From contig NZ_FOUG01000001.1 of the NCBI RefSeq assembly GCF_900114785.1, forward strand, positions 248,001-312,000: DNA of 64,000 bases. The letters run 5' to 3'. This document shows positions 30,207 to 39,220 of the stretch, piece by piece. A program made the translations under genes and the position numbers. The notes under the pieces were generated by a model, which had not been told where the DNA came from, searched no databases, and saw only the letters and a list, made by a program, of their open reading frames with translations. Source of the stretch: Variovorax sp. OV329. Its GTDB lineage: Bacteria > Pseudomonadota > Gammaproteobacteria > Burkholderiales > Burkholderiaceae_C. The stretch's first letter is position 1. The number at the start of each line of letters is the position of its first letter.

Positions 30207-31129
30207 AGAGCATGGACGCCGAACAGATGGGCTCGTCGACTTATCGCGTTTGGCCGGCCGACCCGGCCAGCTTCAGCACGCGCAGATTGAGTCCGCTGCG
30301 GCACAACATCGACCAGCATCCGCTGTTCCAGCTGCCCGCGCTGCAGGAACTGGCGAACAGCCTGATGGACTCGGGCCAGTGCCGCTTCATCAAGCCGGGC
30401 ACGACGCAGGGCTCGTCCTTCTCGCACGACTCGAAGCATCCACAGGGCCTGTCCATCGACCAAGTCTTCGAGCGCATCGAAGAGCCGGGCTCGTGGCTGG
30501 CGCTCTACAACGTGCAGACCGATCCGCGCTACCAGGCTGCGCTGCAGCGCATCGTCGATGACCTGCGGCCCGTCATCGAGCCCGAGCAGCCCGGCATCTT
30601 CCTGGTGACCGGGTTCATCTTCATCTCGGCGCCGCCTTCGGTCACGCCCTTCCACATCGATCGAGAGAACAATTTCTGGCTGCAACTGCGTGGGCGCAAG
30701 ACCATGAACGTCTGGGACAACACCGACCGCGAGGTGGTGCCTGCGCCGGTGGTCGAGGACTTCATCGCCGGCGGCGTGCAGGTGCCTTACCAGGAGTCCT
30801 TCCGCGTCCGTAGCCACGAGTTCAACACCGGGCCGGGCGACGGCGTGTATTTCCCCAGCACTTCGCCGCATATGACGAAAACCGACACCAGTTGGGTGGC
30901 GCCAGGTGACGGCGTCTCGATCTCTCTGGGCGTCAATTTCTACACCTCGGTGACGCGGCGCACGGCGCGCGTGCACCAGTTCAACCGCGTCCTGCGCCGG
31001 CTGGGCATGGCGCCCGGATACCCAGGGCAATCGATAGCAGCCGACTCGATCAAGGCGCCCATGGGCCGCTGGCTGGCGGCAGCCCGCTATCGCCGCCTGG
31101 GTGCCACGCCGCCGCCCGGTTCGTACTGA
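30203..31129 (+). CDS. JmjC/cupin-like Fe(II)/2-oxoglutarate oxygenase family protein
   Basis: 308 residues. A double-stranded beta-helix core shows the iron-binding HxD pair His151/Asp153 in TPFHIDRENNFWLQL. A possible distal His223 lies in STSPHMTK, and Lys166 is a candidate 2-oxoglutarate ligand. This fits cupin_8/JmjC-like protein hydroxylases; relatives are often labelled transcription factor jumonji, which is misleading in bacteria. The substrate is unknown. It is isolated between the tRNA operon and convergent cytochrome genes, after a possible gene remnant, so it may have been acquired. Confidence 0.8.
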   Translation: MKSMDAEQMGSSTYRVWPADPASFSTRRLSPLRHNIDQHPLFQLPALQELANSLMDSGQCRFIKPGTTQGSSFSHDSKHPQGLSIDQVFERIEEPGSWLALYNVQTDPRYQAALQRIVDDLRPVIEPEQPGIFLVTGFIFISAPPSVTPFHIDRENNFWLQLRGRKTMNVWDNTDREVVPAPVVEDFIAGGVQVPYQESFRVRSHEFNTGPGDGVYFPSTSPHMTKTDTSWVAPGDGVSISLGVNFYTSVTRRTARVHQFNRVLRRLGMAPGYPGQSIAADSIKAPMGRWLAAARYRRLGATPPPGSY

Positions 31130-31142
31130 GCCGTTTGCCGAG

Positions 31143-32414
31143 TCAGCGCCGCATGGCGTCGGCCAGGCTCACCGGCGGCGCGTCGTTGCCCCACGAGCCC
31201 CGCACGAAGGTGAGGACGGCAGCGATGTCCTGGTCGTCGAGCACCGGGCCGAAGGGCGGCATGCCGTAGGGCCGGGGATTGCCGGCCGTGGCGGGCAGGA
31301 AGCCGCCATGCCGCACGATCTGCACGAGGTTCGCCGGCGTTTCCATGTTCACCATGCGATTGCCGGCCAGGGGCGGGTAGGCGCCCGGCGCGCCTTCGCC
31401 CTTCTCGCCGTGGCAATAGGCGCAGCGCTGGTCGAAGATGGCGCTGCCGCGCGCCATCACGGCCCGGTCGCGTGCCAGCGGACCGGGTGGCCGCGGCGGC
31501 GGTGGTGCCTGCGGAAGCTGCCGCAGGTACTGCGCGATCGCGTTCAGGTCCTCGTCGCTCAGGTGCTGCGTGCTGCCCCAGACCACGTCGGCCATCGGGC
31601 CCATCACCGAGCCGCGTGCCGAGGTGCCGTTCTTCAGCAGGCCCACGATCTGCTCTGGCGCCCAGTCGGCCACGCCGGCTTCGGCGGATGAATTGAGCGC
31701 GGGCGCATACCAGTTCTCGCCGGGGATCAGGCCGCCGGAAAGGCCGCGGCCGTCGAGCGTGGCGCCCAGCGAATTGCGTGCGCCATGGCAGGCGATGCAG
31801 TGGGCCGCGCCTTGCACCAGGTAGGCGCCGCGATTCCACTCGGCGTTTTTCGATTCGTCCTTCTCGTAGACGCCCGGCTTGAACGAGAGGGCGCGCCACA
31901 CGGCCAGGGCCAGCTGCGTGTTGTAGGGAAAGCGCAGCGCATGCGGCGTGTCGGGCCGGTCCGAGGGCGGCACGGTGCGCAGGTAGGCGTAGAGCGCGTC
32001 CGAGTCCTCGCGCGTCATCCGGGTGAAGCTGGGGTAGGGAAAGGCGGGGTAGAGAAGGTGCCCGTCCTTGGCGCGGCCGTTGTGCATCGCGCGCCAGAAG
32101 TGGTCCACGCTCCAGTTGCCGATGCCATGCGCTTCATCGGGTGTCAGGTTGCTCGAGTAGATGGTGCCGAAGGGGGTGCCGATGCCCAGGCCGCCGGCAT
32201 AGGCCGCGCCGCCGCGCACCGTGTGGCAGCCGGCGCAGTTGCCGGCCAGCGCGAGGTAGCGCCCGCGCTCCACGAGGGCCTTCGTGGCCTCGAAAGGCGT
32301 AGGCGTGGGCGGCAGCTTGTCTTCGCCGCGCAGGTTCATCGCCACCAGCCCGAGTGCCGCCAGGGCGAGCAGCAGGCCCAGCGCGATGACAACGAAGAGG
32401 AGGCGTCGCAGCAT
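31143..32414 (-). CDS. Triheme c-type cytochrome, membrane anchored
   Basis: 423 residues from ATG 32414. One N-terminal membrane helix (residues 3-26) is followed by three c-heme sites: CAGCH at 60-64, CIACH at 206-210 and CAYCH at 331-335. The arrangement matches the cytochrome subunit of membrane alcohol/gluconate dehydrogenases, which passes electrons from a periplasmic dehydrogenase to the quinone pool or oxidase. No dehydrogenase subunit is adjacent. A start at 32447 is also open but would overlap the upstream gene by 25 bases. Confidence 0.9.
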   Translation of the reverse strand: MLRRLLFVVIALGLLLALAALGLVAMNLRGEDKLPPTPTPFEATKALVERGRYLALAGNCAGCHTVRGGAAYAGGLGIGTPFGTIYSSNLTPDEAHGIGNWSVDHFWRAMHNGRAKDGHLLYPAFPYPSFTRMTREDSDALYAYLRTVPPSDRPDTPHALRFPYNTQLALAVWRALSFKPGVYEKDESKNAEWNRGAYLVQGAAHCIACHGARNSLGATLDGRGLSGGLIPGENWYAPALNSSAEAGVADWAPEQIVGLLKNGTSARGSVMGPMADVVWGSTQHLSDEDLNAIAQYLRQLPQAPPPPRPPGPLARDRAVMARGSAIFDQRCAYCHGEKGEGAPGAYPPLAGNRMVNMETPANLVQIVRHGGFLPATAGNPRPYGMPPFGPVLDDQDIAAVLTFVRGSWGNDAPPVSLADAMRR

Positions 32415-32422
32415 GAATCGGA

Positions 32423-33139
32423 TCAGCTTCTGGGCATGGCGCTGCACTTCATCGGCAGCGGCGCCGGCGGCGCTGCGGCCGCCTTCGTGTTCGCGGGCAC
32501 CGGCTGGATCGCCAGCCAGCTGGCCACCGCGTTGATGTCGGCGGTGTTGAGCTTGCGGCCCACGTCGGTCATGCAGTCCGGCGCCAGGGCATGCCGGTCG
32601 TCGGTGAGCCAGGCGCCCAGCTGCGATGCGATGTACAGCCGGGGCAGCCCCAGGAGCGGCGGCACGCCCGGCTGCACGCCCATCAAGGCGCCGCCATGGC
32701 AGGCCACGCAGGCCGGAATGCCGCGCGCCGAATCACCTTTTTGCGCAAGCTGCCGTCCGCGCTCCAGCATGTCGGCACTGGCATCGGTGGTCGTGCTGAC
32801 GCGCGGGTAGGGCAGGTTGACGCCGGCGAAGTACTCGGCGATCTCGCGCAGGTAGTCGTCCGAAAGATGACGCGTCATGTAGACCATGTCCGTCTGGAAG
32901 CGCCGGCCGTCGCGAAAGCTCTGCAGCTGGTTGAAGAGATAGCCCGCGGGCTTGCCGGAGAGGCGCGGGAAATAGCCAGACGCGGTGCTCGACCCCTCGC
33001 GGCCGTGGCAGGCGATGCACGCTGCCACGCGCTGCTCGATGGTGTCCGGCACGGCCGCGGCCCAGGCGCCGAAACCCGCCAGCGCCAGGGCGAAGCCTGC
33101 GAGCAGATTGCGTCGAACGGACGGCGTCGTCTTCATCAT
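32423..33139 (-). CDS. Periplasmic diheme c-type cytochrome
   Basis: 238 residues from ATG 33139 (33136 also possible). A signal peptide (RRNLLAGFALALAGFGAWA) is followed by two heme motifs, CIACH at 41-45 and CVACH at 144-148. This is the cytochrome c4-like two-domain layout. Met axial ligands could be in MVYMTRHLSDD and CMTDVGRKL. It precedes the triheme cytochrome by eight bases, so the two form an electron-transfer unit with unknown donor. Confidence 0.9.
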   Translation of the reverse strand: MMKTTPSVRRNLLAGFALALAGFGAWAAAVPDTIEQRVAACIACHGREGSSTASGYFPRLSGKPAGYLFNQLQSFRDGRRFQTDMVYMTRHLSDDYLREIAEYFAGVNLPYPRVSTTTDASADMLERGRQLAQKGDSARGIPACVACHGGALMGVQPGVPPLLGLPRLYIASQLGAWLTDDRHALAPDCMTDVGRKLNTADINAVASWLAIQPVPANTKAAAAPPAPLPMKCSAMPRS

Positions 33140-33190
33140 CGAACACCATTCGACCACAATTGCCCGCCCGGTGGAGCAGGGCAATTTGAC

Positions 33191-34159
33191 TCAGGGCGCC
33201 GGGACCGCCGCCTTCTTGCGGCCGAGCTTGACCAGCCCCGTCGACAGCGCCACGCCGCAGACGATGACCAGCGCGCACATCAGCATCCAGGTGGTGATTT
33301 CCTCATCCAGGAAGATTGCGCCGTAGAAGACGGCGAACACCGGCACCAGGAAGGTCACGGTGAGCGCGCGCTGGGGCCCTGCCGTTGCGATGAGCCGGAA
33401 GAACAGCACGTACGCCAGCCCCGTGCAGGCCACGCCCACTGCCAGCAGCGCCAGCCAGGCACGCGTGCTGGGCATCTGCGCCGGCCAGAAGTACCAGGTG
33501 GGCAGCAGCAGCGCCAGGCTGGCGCCCAGCTGGCTGCCTGCCGCGGTGGCGAAGGCCGGCACCCCGGTCAGGTAGCGCCGCGTGGCACTGGCCGAGACGC
33601 CGTAGCTGAGGCACGCGCCCAGGCAGGCCAGCACGGCCCACACCGGCGAGATGCCGCTGCCGCTCTTGAAGCCCGCGCTGTGCCCCGCCAGCAGCGCCAC
33701 ACCGACGAAGCCGATGCCCAGGCCGACGAGTCGGGAGTTGTCCGGCCGTTCGCGGAACCAGGCCCAGGCCACGAGCGCGCCGAACATCGGCACCGTGGCG
33801 TTGAGCACCGCCGCCAGGCCGCTGTTGATGCTCAGCAGCGCAAAGGCGAAGAGCGCGAAGGGCAGCCCCGAGTTCGAGACGCCCACCAGCATCGCCGCCT
33901 TCCAATGGCGCGCGAAGTCGCCGGCCTGGCCGCGCAGCCACATCAGCGGCAGCAGCACCAGCGCGGCGATGCCCACGCGCACGCCGGCGGTGGGCACCGC
34001 GCCGAACTCCGCGGCGCCGATGCGCATGAACAGGAAGGACGCGCCCCAAAGCGCGCCCAGCAGCACCAGGTCGAGGGCCCAGCCGGGCGTCTTCTTCTTT
34101 TCCGTCGAGGCCGCAGGCACCGATGTCACGGGCGCCTGCGCGCATTCACCTTCACTCAT
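33191..34159 (-). CDS. EamA/DMT family inner-membrane transporter
   Basis: 322 residues. Ten hydrophobic helices are arranged as two EamA repeats; the first begins LDLVLLGALWGASFLFMRIG and the second near ISPVWAVLACLGACLSYG. Members export amino acids or other metabolites; the substrate is not inferable. The ATG overlaps the ogt stop (ATGA), tying it to the DNA-repair operon for no obvious reason. The longer frame upstream lies over ogt and is a shadow. Confidence 0.92.
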   Translation of the reverse strand: MSEGECAQAPVTSVPAASTEKKKTPGWALDLVLLGALWGASFLFMRIGAAEFGAVPTAGVRVGIAALVLLPLMWLRGQAGDFARHWKAAMLVGVSNSGLPFALFAFALLSINSGLAAVLNATVPMFGALVAWAWFRERPDNSRLVGLGIGFVGVALLAGHSAGFKSGSGISPVWAVLACLGACLSYGVSASATRRYLTGVPAFATAAGSQLGASLALLLPTWYFWPAQMPSTRAWLALLAVGVACTGLAYVLFFRLIATAGPQRALTVTFLVPVFAVFYGAIFLDEEITTWMLMCALVIVCGVALSTGLVKLGRKKAAVPAP

Positions 34160-34662
34160 CGCGTCGCCGCCCCTTCCAGCTTCAGCAGTCGGGTCTTGCG
34201 CTCCAGTCCGCCGGCGTAGCCGGTGAGCGAGCCGTCCGAACCCACCACGCGGTGGCAGGGCACCACCACGCTGAGCGGGTTGCGTCCCACGGCCGCGCCC
34301 ACGGCGCGCACCGCCGCCGGCTTGCCGATGTCGGCGCCCAGCCGCCCGTAGCTCGTGGTGCCGCCGCGCGGAATGCGAAGCAGCGCCTGCCACACGGCCT
34401 GCTGGAAGCCGGTGCCATGCGACAGGTCCAGCGCCACGTCGAAGTCGTCGCGGCGGCCTTCGAAGTAGGCCGACAGCTGCATCGCGGCCTGGGCGAGCAC
34501 CGGATGTTCCGGCGCAGGGATCCATCCGCTGGCGTCGGGCGAATGGCGCTGCTCGTCGAACCACACGCCGGCCAGCCCGTTGTCGGTGGCCGCCAGGGTG
34601 ACGCCGCCCAGCACGGTCTCCATGTGTAGGGTGTAGATGGGAATCTTCTTGTTGAATTTCAT
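34156..34662 (-). CDS. ogt: Methylated-DNA-protein cysteine S-methyltransferase
   Basis: 168 residues. It transfers O6-methylguanine alkyl groups to its own cysteine. The active site PCHR is at residues 135-138 (acceptor Cys136), with the helix-turn-helix segment upstream (RIPRGGTTSYGRLGADIG). It is a suicidal repair protein of Ogt type, without the Ada N-domain. It starts 16 bases after the Ada-AlkA fusion gene and overlaps the EamA gene, so alkylation repair genes are co-transcribed. Confidence 0.96.
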   Translation of the reverse strand: MKFNKKIPIYTLHMETVLGGVTLAATDNGLAGVWFDEQRHSPDASGWIPAPEHPVLAQAAMQLSAYFEGRRDDFDVALDLSHGTGFQQAVWQALLRIPRGGTTSYGRLGADIGKPAAVRAVGAAVGRNPLSVVVPCHRVVGSDGSLTGYAGGLERKTRLLKLEGAATR

Positions 34663-34678
34663 GATCTCGATTCTCCGT

Positions 34679-36223
34679 TCAGGTTGTGACCGCGTCCGCG
34701 AGGGGCGCGTCTTGGGGGTTGGATGTGGCGGCGGCGGGTGGCGTATGCCAGGCCCGCAGCACCGCGTAGCTGCGCCAGGGCTGCCAGGCCTGGGAAGCCT
34801 GTGCCGCGGCCTTGGCGCCGCCCACGCCCAGGGCCTTCTGCAGCGCGATGTCGCCGGAGGGGAAGGCGTCGGGCCAGCGCAGGGCGCGCATGGCGATGTA
34901 TTGGGCAGTCCAGTCGCCGATGCCGGGCAGGGCCTGCAGGGCGAGCAGTGTCAGGGGCACGTCGGCCCCGGCGTGCAGACGCAGGCGCCCGTCGCGCGTC
35001 TCGCGGGCCAGCGCCTGCAGCGCGCCCTGGCGCTGGCGCACGATGCCCATGCGCCCGAGCAGGTCGGGGTCGGCGTCGGCGAGCGCGGCCGGAGACGGGA
35101 ACAGGCGGGTCAGCCCCTCGATCGGCGTCTCGATGGGCTCGCCCAGCGCTTCCACCAGCCGTGAACCCAGCGTGCGGGCCGCTGCCACGGTGATCTGCTG
35201 CCCCAGCACGGCGCGCACCGCCAGCTCGAAGCCATCCACCGTGCCGGGCACGCGCACGCCGTCGCCCAGCGGGAAGCTGGCATGCAGCGTGGCGTTGATG
35301 GCCATGGGCTCGGCGTCCAGGTCCAGCATGCCGCGCACGCGGCTGATCACGATGGGCAGCACGCCGGCCAGCGATTCGCTCACCTGCAGCAGCGCCTGCT
35401 GGCGGTCTACGTCGATCTCCACGCGCAGCCAGCCGGTGTGGGTGGCGCCGCCATGCGTCACGCGCAAGGTGCGGGCGTAACCGGGCCTGGCGCCGGGCAA
35501 CGGCGTCTCGACGCCGCGCAGGGCCCGGCGGCCGAAGAAGTCGATCATGGCCGCGTGGTCGTAGGGCGGCCGGTAGCCGATGCGCACCTCGATGGCCTGC
35601 CGCCTGCCGGCGCCGTTCTCGTGCTCGCCTGCCCGGCGCATGGCGCTGGGGTTGAGGCCGTAGTGCTCGATGAAGGCCGCGTTGAAACGCCGTACGCTGG
35701 CGAAGCCGCTGGCCAGCGCCACCTGCGTCATCGGCAGCTGCGTGTCGGCGATGAGCTGCTTGGCCGCCAGCAGGCGCCGCGTCTGCAGGTACTGCAGCGG
35801 CGAAACGCCAAATTGCGCCTCGAAGATGCGCCGCAGGTGCCGGTCGCTCACGCCCAGGCGCTGCGCGATGCGGGCGGCGCCCGGCGCATCGCCCTCGGCC
35901 GCGTCGGGCCAGGCATCGGGTTCGTCGATGAGCCGCGCCGCCTGCAGGGCCAGGATGCGCGAGGCATCCTGGGTCGACCAGCTGGCCGCACGCGGGGCCA
36001 GTTCGGGCCGGCAGCGCAGGCAGGGCCGGAATCCCGCCGCCTCGGCCTGGGCCGCGTGGCGGAAGAAGCGGCAGTTCTCGCGCCGCGGCGTCTTCACCTT
36101 GCACACCGGCCGGCAGTAGATGCCGGTGGTGGTCACGGCGGTGAAGAAACTGCCGTCGAATCGTGCATCGTGCGCCTTGAGGGCCAGGTAGCAGGCGTCG
36201 CTCTCGAGTTCGGGGGTGGTCAT
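34679..36223 (-). CDS. alkA: Ada-AlkA fusion: methyl-sensing activator and 3-methyladenine DNA glycosylase
   Basis: 514 residues from ATG 36223. Residues 1-80 form the Ada zinc domain, with Cys37, Cys41, Cys68 and Cys71 placed as in E. coli Ada, where the first accepts the methyl group from phosphotriesters. Residues 85-210 are an AraC-type DNA-binding domain (VSDRHLRRIFEAQFGVSPLQYLQ). Residues 225-514 are AlkA glycosylase with helix-hairpin-helix LPGIGDWTAQYIAMRA and the catalytic Asp in DAFPSGD. One protein can thus sense methylation, activate its operon and excise damage. The ORF extends 13 codons upstream; family starts favour 36223. Confidence 0.94.
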   Translation of the reverse strand: MTTPELESDACYLALKAHDARFDGSFFTAVTTTGIYCRPVCKVKTPRRENCRFFRHAAQAEAAGFRPCLRCRPELAPRAASWSTQDASRILALQAARLIDEPDAWPDAAEGDAPGAARIAQRLGVSDRHLRRIFEAQFGVSPLQYLQTRRLLAAKQLIADTQLPMTQVALASGFASVRRFNAAFIEHYGLNPSAMRRAGEHENGAGRRQAIEVRIGYRPPYDHAAMIDFFGRRALRGVETPLPGARPGYARTLRVTHGGATHTGWLRVEIDVDRQQALLQVSESLAGVLPIVISRVRGMLDLDAEPMAINATLHASFPLGDGVRVPGTVDGFELAVRAVLGQQITVAAARTLGSRLVEALGEPIETPIEGLTRLFPSPAALADADPDLLGRMGIVRQRQGALQALARETRDGRLRLHAGADVPLTLLALQALPGIGDWTAQYIAMRALRWPDAFPSGDIALQKALGVGGAKAAAQASQAWQPWRSYAVLRAWHTPPAAATSNPQDAPLADAVTT

Positions 36224-36337
36224 GGGTCGATGGTAGGCCGATCGGCCTGCAGGACTGGCCATTTTCGGACATGTGAGCCGCTACCCCGGCGCCTACAATG
36301 AACGTCCCTCAGTTGAAACTAAAGAAGCAGGGTGACC

Positions 36338-37720
36338 ATGAAGTTCAGCGCCTCCATCTTCAAGGCCTACGACATTCGCGGCGTGGTTCCGAGCACGCTC
36401 GACACCACGGTGGCCGAGGCTCTTGGCAAGGCCTTCGGCGCCGCAGCCCGCGCCGCCGGCGAGAAGAGCGTGGCCGTGGGCCGCGACGGCCGCCTGTCCG
36501 GCCCCCAGATCAGCGAAGCCCTCATCCGCGGCCTGGTGGCCACCGGCGTCGAGGTGATCGACGTCGGCGCCGTCACCACGCCCATGCTCTACTTTGCCGC
36601 CAGCACGCTGTGCACCAGCGGCATCCAGGTCACGGGCAGCCACAACCCCAAGGACTACAACGGCTTCAAGATGGTGCTGGCCGGCCGCGCCATCTACGGC
36701 GACGAGATCCAGGGCCTGCGCAAGGTCATGGAAGACGACAGCGCCCCGCTGGCCGCAGGCGGCAGCGTGCGCAAGGTCGACGTGCTGGCCGACTACACCA
36801 AGCGCATCGTGGGCGACGTGAAGCTCGCCCGCCCGCTCAAGATCGTGGTGGACTGCGGCAACGGCATTGCCGGCGCCTCGGCCCCCGCCATCTTCCGCGC
36901 CCTGGGCTGCGAGGTGACCGAGCTGTTCAGCGAGGTGGACGGCGAATTCCCCAACCACCATCCCGACCCCAGCAAGCCCGAGAACCTGCGCGACCTGATC
37001 GCCGCGCTGCAGAAGGGCGATGCCGAGCTGGGCCTGGCCTTCGACGGCGACGGCGATCGCCTGGGCATCGTCACCAAGGACGGCCAGAACATCTTCCCCG
37101 ACCGCCAGATGATGCTGTTCGCCAAGGACGTGCTCTCGCGCGTGCCGGGCGGCAAGATCATCTACGACGTGAAGTGCTCGCAGCGCCTGGCGCCCGCCAT
37201 CGAGGCGGCCGGCGGCGAGGCCGTGATCTACAAGACCGGCCACTCCCTCATCAAGGCCAAGATGCGCGAAGTGAATTCGCCACTGGGCGGCGAGATGAGC
37301 GGCCACATCTTCTTCAAGGAGCGCTGGTTCGGCTTCGACGACGGCACCTATGCCGGCTGCCGCCTGCTGGAGATCCTGAGCAAGAGCCCCAATGCCAGCG
37401 ACGTGCTCAACGCGCTGCCCACCAGCTTCTCCACGCCTGAGCTCAACGTGGCCTGCGCCGAGGGCGAGCCGCACCAGGTGGTGGAAGAGCTCACCCGCAA
37501 GGCCAGCTTCGCTGCGCCGGCCAAGGTGCTCACCATCGACGGCGTTCGGGTGGATTGGCCCGACGGCTTCGGCCTGATCCGCGCCTCCAACACCACGCCG
37601 GTGCTGGTGCTGCGCTTCGAGGGCCAGACCCAGGCGGCGCTGGACCGCATCGAGCACGACATGCTGGCACTCCTGAAGTCGGTCAAGCCCGACGCCAAGC
37701 TGGCCGCCGCCGCGCACTGA
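36338..37720 (+). CDS. Phosphomannomutase/phosphoglucomutase (AlgC-like)
   Basis: 460 residues. It interconverts hexose-6- and hexose-1-phosphates, supplying GDP-mannose and UDP-glucose for LPS and exopolysaccharide. The phosphoserine loop is TGSHNPKDYNGFKM, the metal loop FDGDGDRLG, and the sugar-binding loop GEMSGHIFFKERWFG. The C-terminal phosphate loop is RASNTTPVLVLRFEG. AGGG before ATG 36338 supports this start over the GTG at 36332. It is divergent from the repair operon and lies 135 bases before waaA. Confidence 0.95.
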   Translation: MKFSASIFKAYDIRGVVPSTLDTTVAEALGKAFGAAARAAGEKSVAVGRDGRLSGPQISEALIRGLVATGVEVIDVGAVTTPMLYFAASTLCTSGIQVTGSHNPKDYNGFKMVLAGRAIYGDEIQGLRKVMEDDSAPLAAGGSVRKVDVLADYTKRIVGDVKLARPLKIVVDCGNGIAGASAPAIFRALGCEVTELFSEVDGEFPNHHPDPSKPENLRDLIAALQKGDAELGLAFDGDGDRLGIVTKDGQNIFPDRQMMLFAKDVLSRVPGGKIIYDVKCSQRLAPAIEAAGGEAVIYKTGHSLIKAKMREVNSPLGGEMSGHIFFKERWFGFDDGTYAGCRLLEILSKSPNASDVLNALPTSFSTPELNVACAEGEPHQVVEELTRKASFAAPAKVLTIDGVRVDWPDGFGLIRASNTTPVLVLRFEGQTQAALDRIEHDMLALLKSVKPDAKLAAAAH

Positions 37721-37855
37721 TGCACGCGGCTGCCGTTACCGAATCTCGCTTCGTCTAGTTCCTTCCAGCGGCAGCGGCCCGGCCCGGCCGAGTCCGCCGC
37801 TGCTCCCGATGCGGGGGCATGGAAGGCATCGTGCGAAGCCCAATGGATCGCTGAT

Positions 37856-39220
37856 TTGCATTCTCTCTTGTTGCGCCTGTACGGCGCCGCCACCTGGCTG
37901 CTGCAGCCGATGCTGCGACGCAAGCTGCGACGCCGCGCCGTGGCCGAACCGGGCTACGCCATCGCGGTGGAAGAGCGCTTCGGCCATTACGACGAAGCCA
38001 TCTCCGGCACCGGCTGGGTCTGGATCCATGCCGTGTCGCTGGGCGAGACCCGTGCCGCCGGCATCCTCATCGATGCGCTGCGCCACCAGGACCCTTCGCT
38101 TCGCGTGCTGCTCACCAACGGCACTGCCACCGGCCGCGAGGAAGGTGCCCGCCTGCTGGGCCCCAACGACCTGCAGATCTGGCAGCCCTGGGACACGCCC
38201 GAGGTGGTGCGCCGCTTCCTCGACCGCTTCCGCCCGCGCATCGGCATCCTGATGGAAACCGAGATCTGGCCGGTGCTCACCGCCGAATGCGCGCGGCGCG
38301 GCATTCCACTGGTGCTGGCCAACGCGCGGCTGAACGAGAAGTCGCTGGCCTCGGCCAAGCGCCTGGCGTGGATTGCGCGGCCCACCTATGCCTCGCTGGC
38401 CGCGGTGTGGGCGCAGACCGAGGCCGATTCGCACCGGCTGGTGTCGGCCGGCGCGCGGGTCGACGGCGTGTTCGGCAACCTCAAGTTCGACGCCACGCCC
38501 GACTCGCTGCAGCTGGGCCGCTCCGCGCGCCTGCGCGAAAAGCTGCCCAAGCCGGTGGTGGTGTTCGCCAGCTCGCGCGACGGCGAGGAGCGCCAGCTGC
38601 TGGAGGTTTTGCAGCACCTGCGGCACTCGCCGCCGGTGGGCTGGTCGCCCGCGGCCGGCAAGAAGGTGCACCTGCCCATCCAGTCGGTGCAGTGGATGAT
38701 CGTGCCGCGCCATCCGCAGCGCTTCGACGAGGTGGCGTCGCTCATCGAGTCCAAGGGTTTCGTCTGCGCCCGCCGCAGCGCCCAGGCGGCGGCGGAAGGC
38801 AGCGACACCGAGATCTGGCTGGGCGATTCGCTGGGCGAGATGGCGCTGTATTACGGCCTGGCCGACGTGGCGCTCCTGGGGGGCAGCTTCGAGCCGCTGG
38901 GCGGGCAGAACCTGATCGAGGCCGCGGCCTGCGGCTGCCCGATCATCATGGGGCCCTCCACCTTCAATTTCGCCGAAGCGGCCGAGTTGTCGCTGGCCGG
39001 CGGGGCCTCGATGCGCGTGGACGACATGGAGGAGGCGGTGGTGGGTGCGCTCACCCTGCTGGCCGACCCGGTGCGGCAGAACACGATGGTGCAGGCCGCG
39101 CTGACCTTCTCGTCGGCCCACCGCGGCGCCGCGGCGCGCACCGCAGCGGCCATCGGCACGTTGCTGGCGCGGCAGCCGGAGCCCTCGCTCAGCGAGGCGC
39201 GCGAACCGGAGGCGGCGTAA
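37856..39220 (+). CDS. waaA: 3-deoxy-D-manno-octulosonic acid transferase WaaA (KdtA)
   Basis: 454 residues from TTG 37856 (a TTG at 37868 is an alternative). It adds KDO to lipid A precursor at the inner membrane. An N-terminal hydrophobic anchor (LLLRLYGAATWLLQP) is followed by the GT-B fold with HAVSLGETRAA, METEIWPVL and the C-terminal site LGGSFEPLGGQNLIEAAACGCPIIMGP. An insert of some 20 residues at SPPVGWSPAAGKK is longer than in E. coli KdtA. The 3' end overlaps the convergent tolC by 32 bases. Confidence 0.94.
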   Translation: MHSLLLRLYGAATWLLQPMLRRKLRRRAVAEPGYAIAVEERFGHYDEAISGTGWVWIHAVSLGETRAAGILIDALRHQDPSLRVLLTNGTATGREEGARLLGPNDLQIWQPWDTPEVVRRFLDRFRPRIGILMETEIWPVLTAECARRGIPLVLANARLNEKSLASAKRLAWIARPTYASLAAVWAQTEADSHRLVSAGARVDGVFGNLKFDATPDSLQLGRSARLREKLPKPVVVFASSRDGEERQLLEVLQHLRHSPPVGWSPAAGKKVHLPIQSVQWMIVPRHPQRFDEVASLIESKGFVCARRSAQAAAEGSDTEIWLGDSLGEMALYYGLADVALLGGSFEPLGGQNLIEAAACGCPIIMGPSTFNFAEAAELSLAGGASMRVDDMEEAVVGALTLLADPVRQNTMVQAALTFSSAHRGAAARTAAAIGTLLARQPEPSLSEAREPEAA

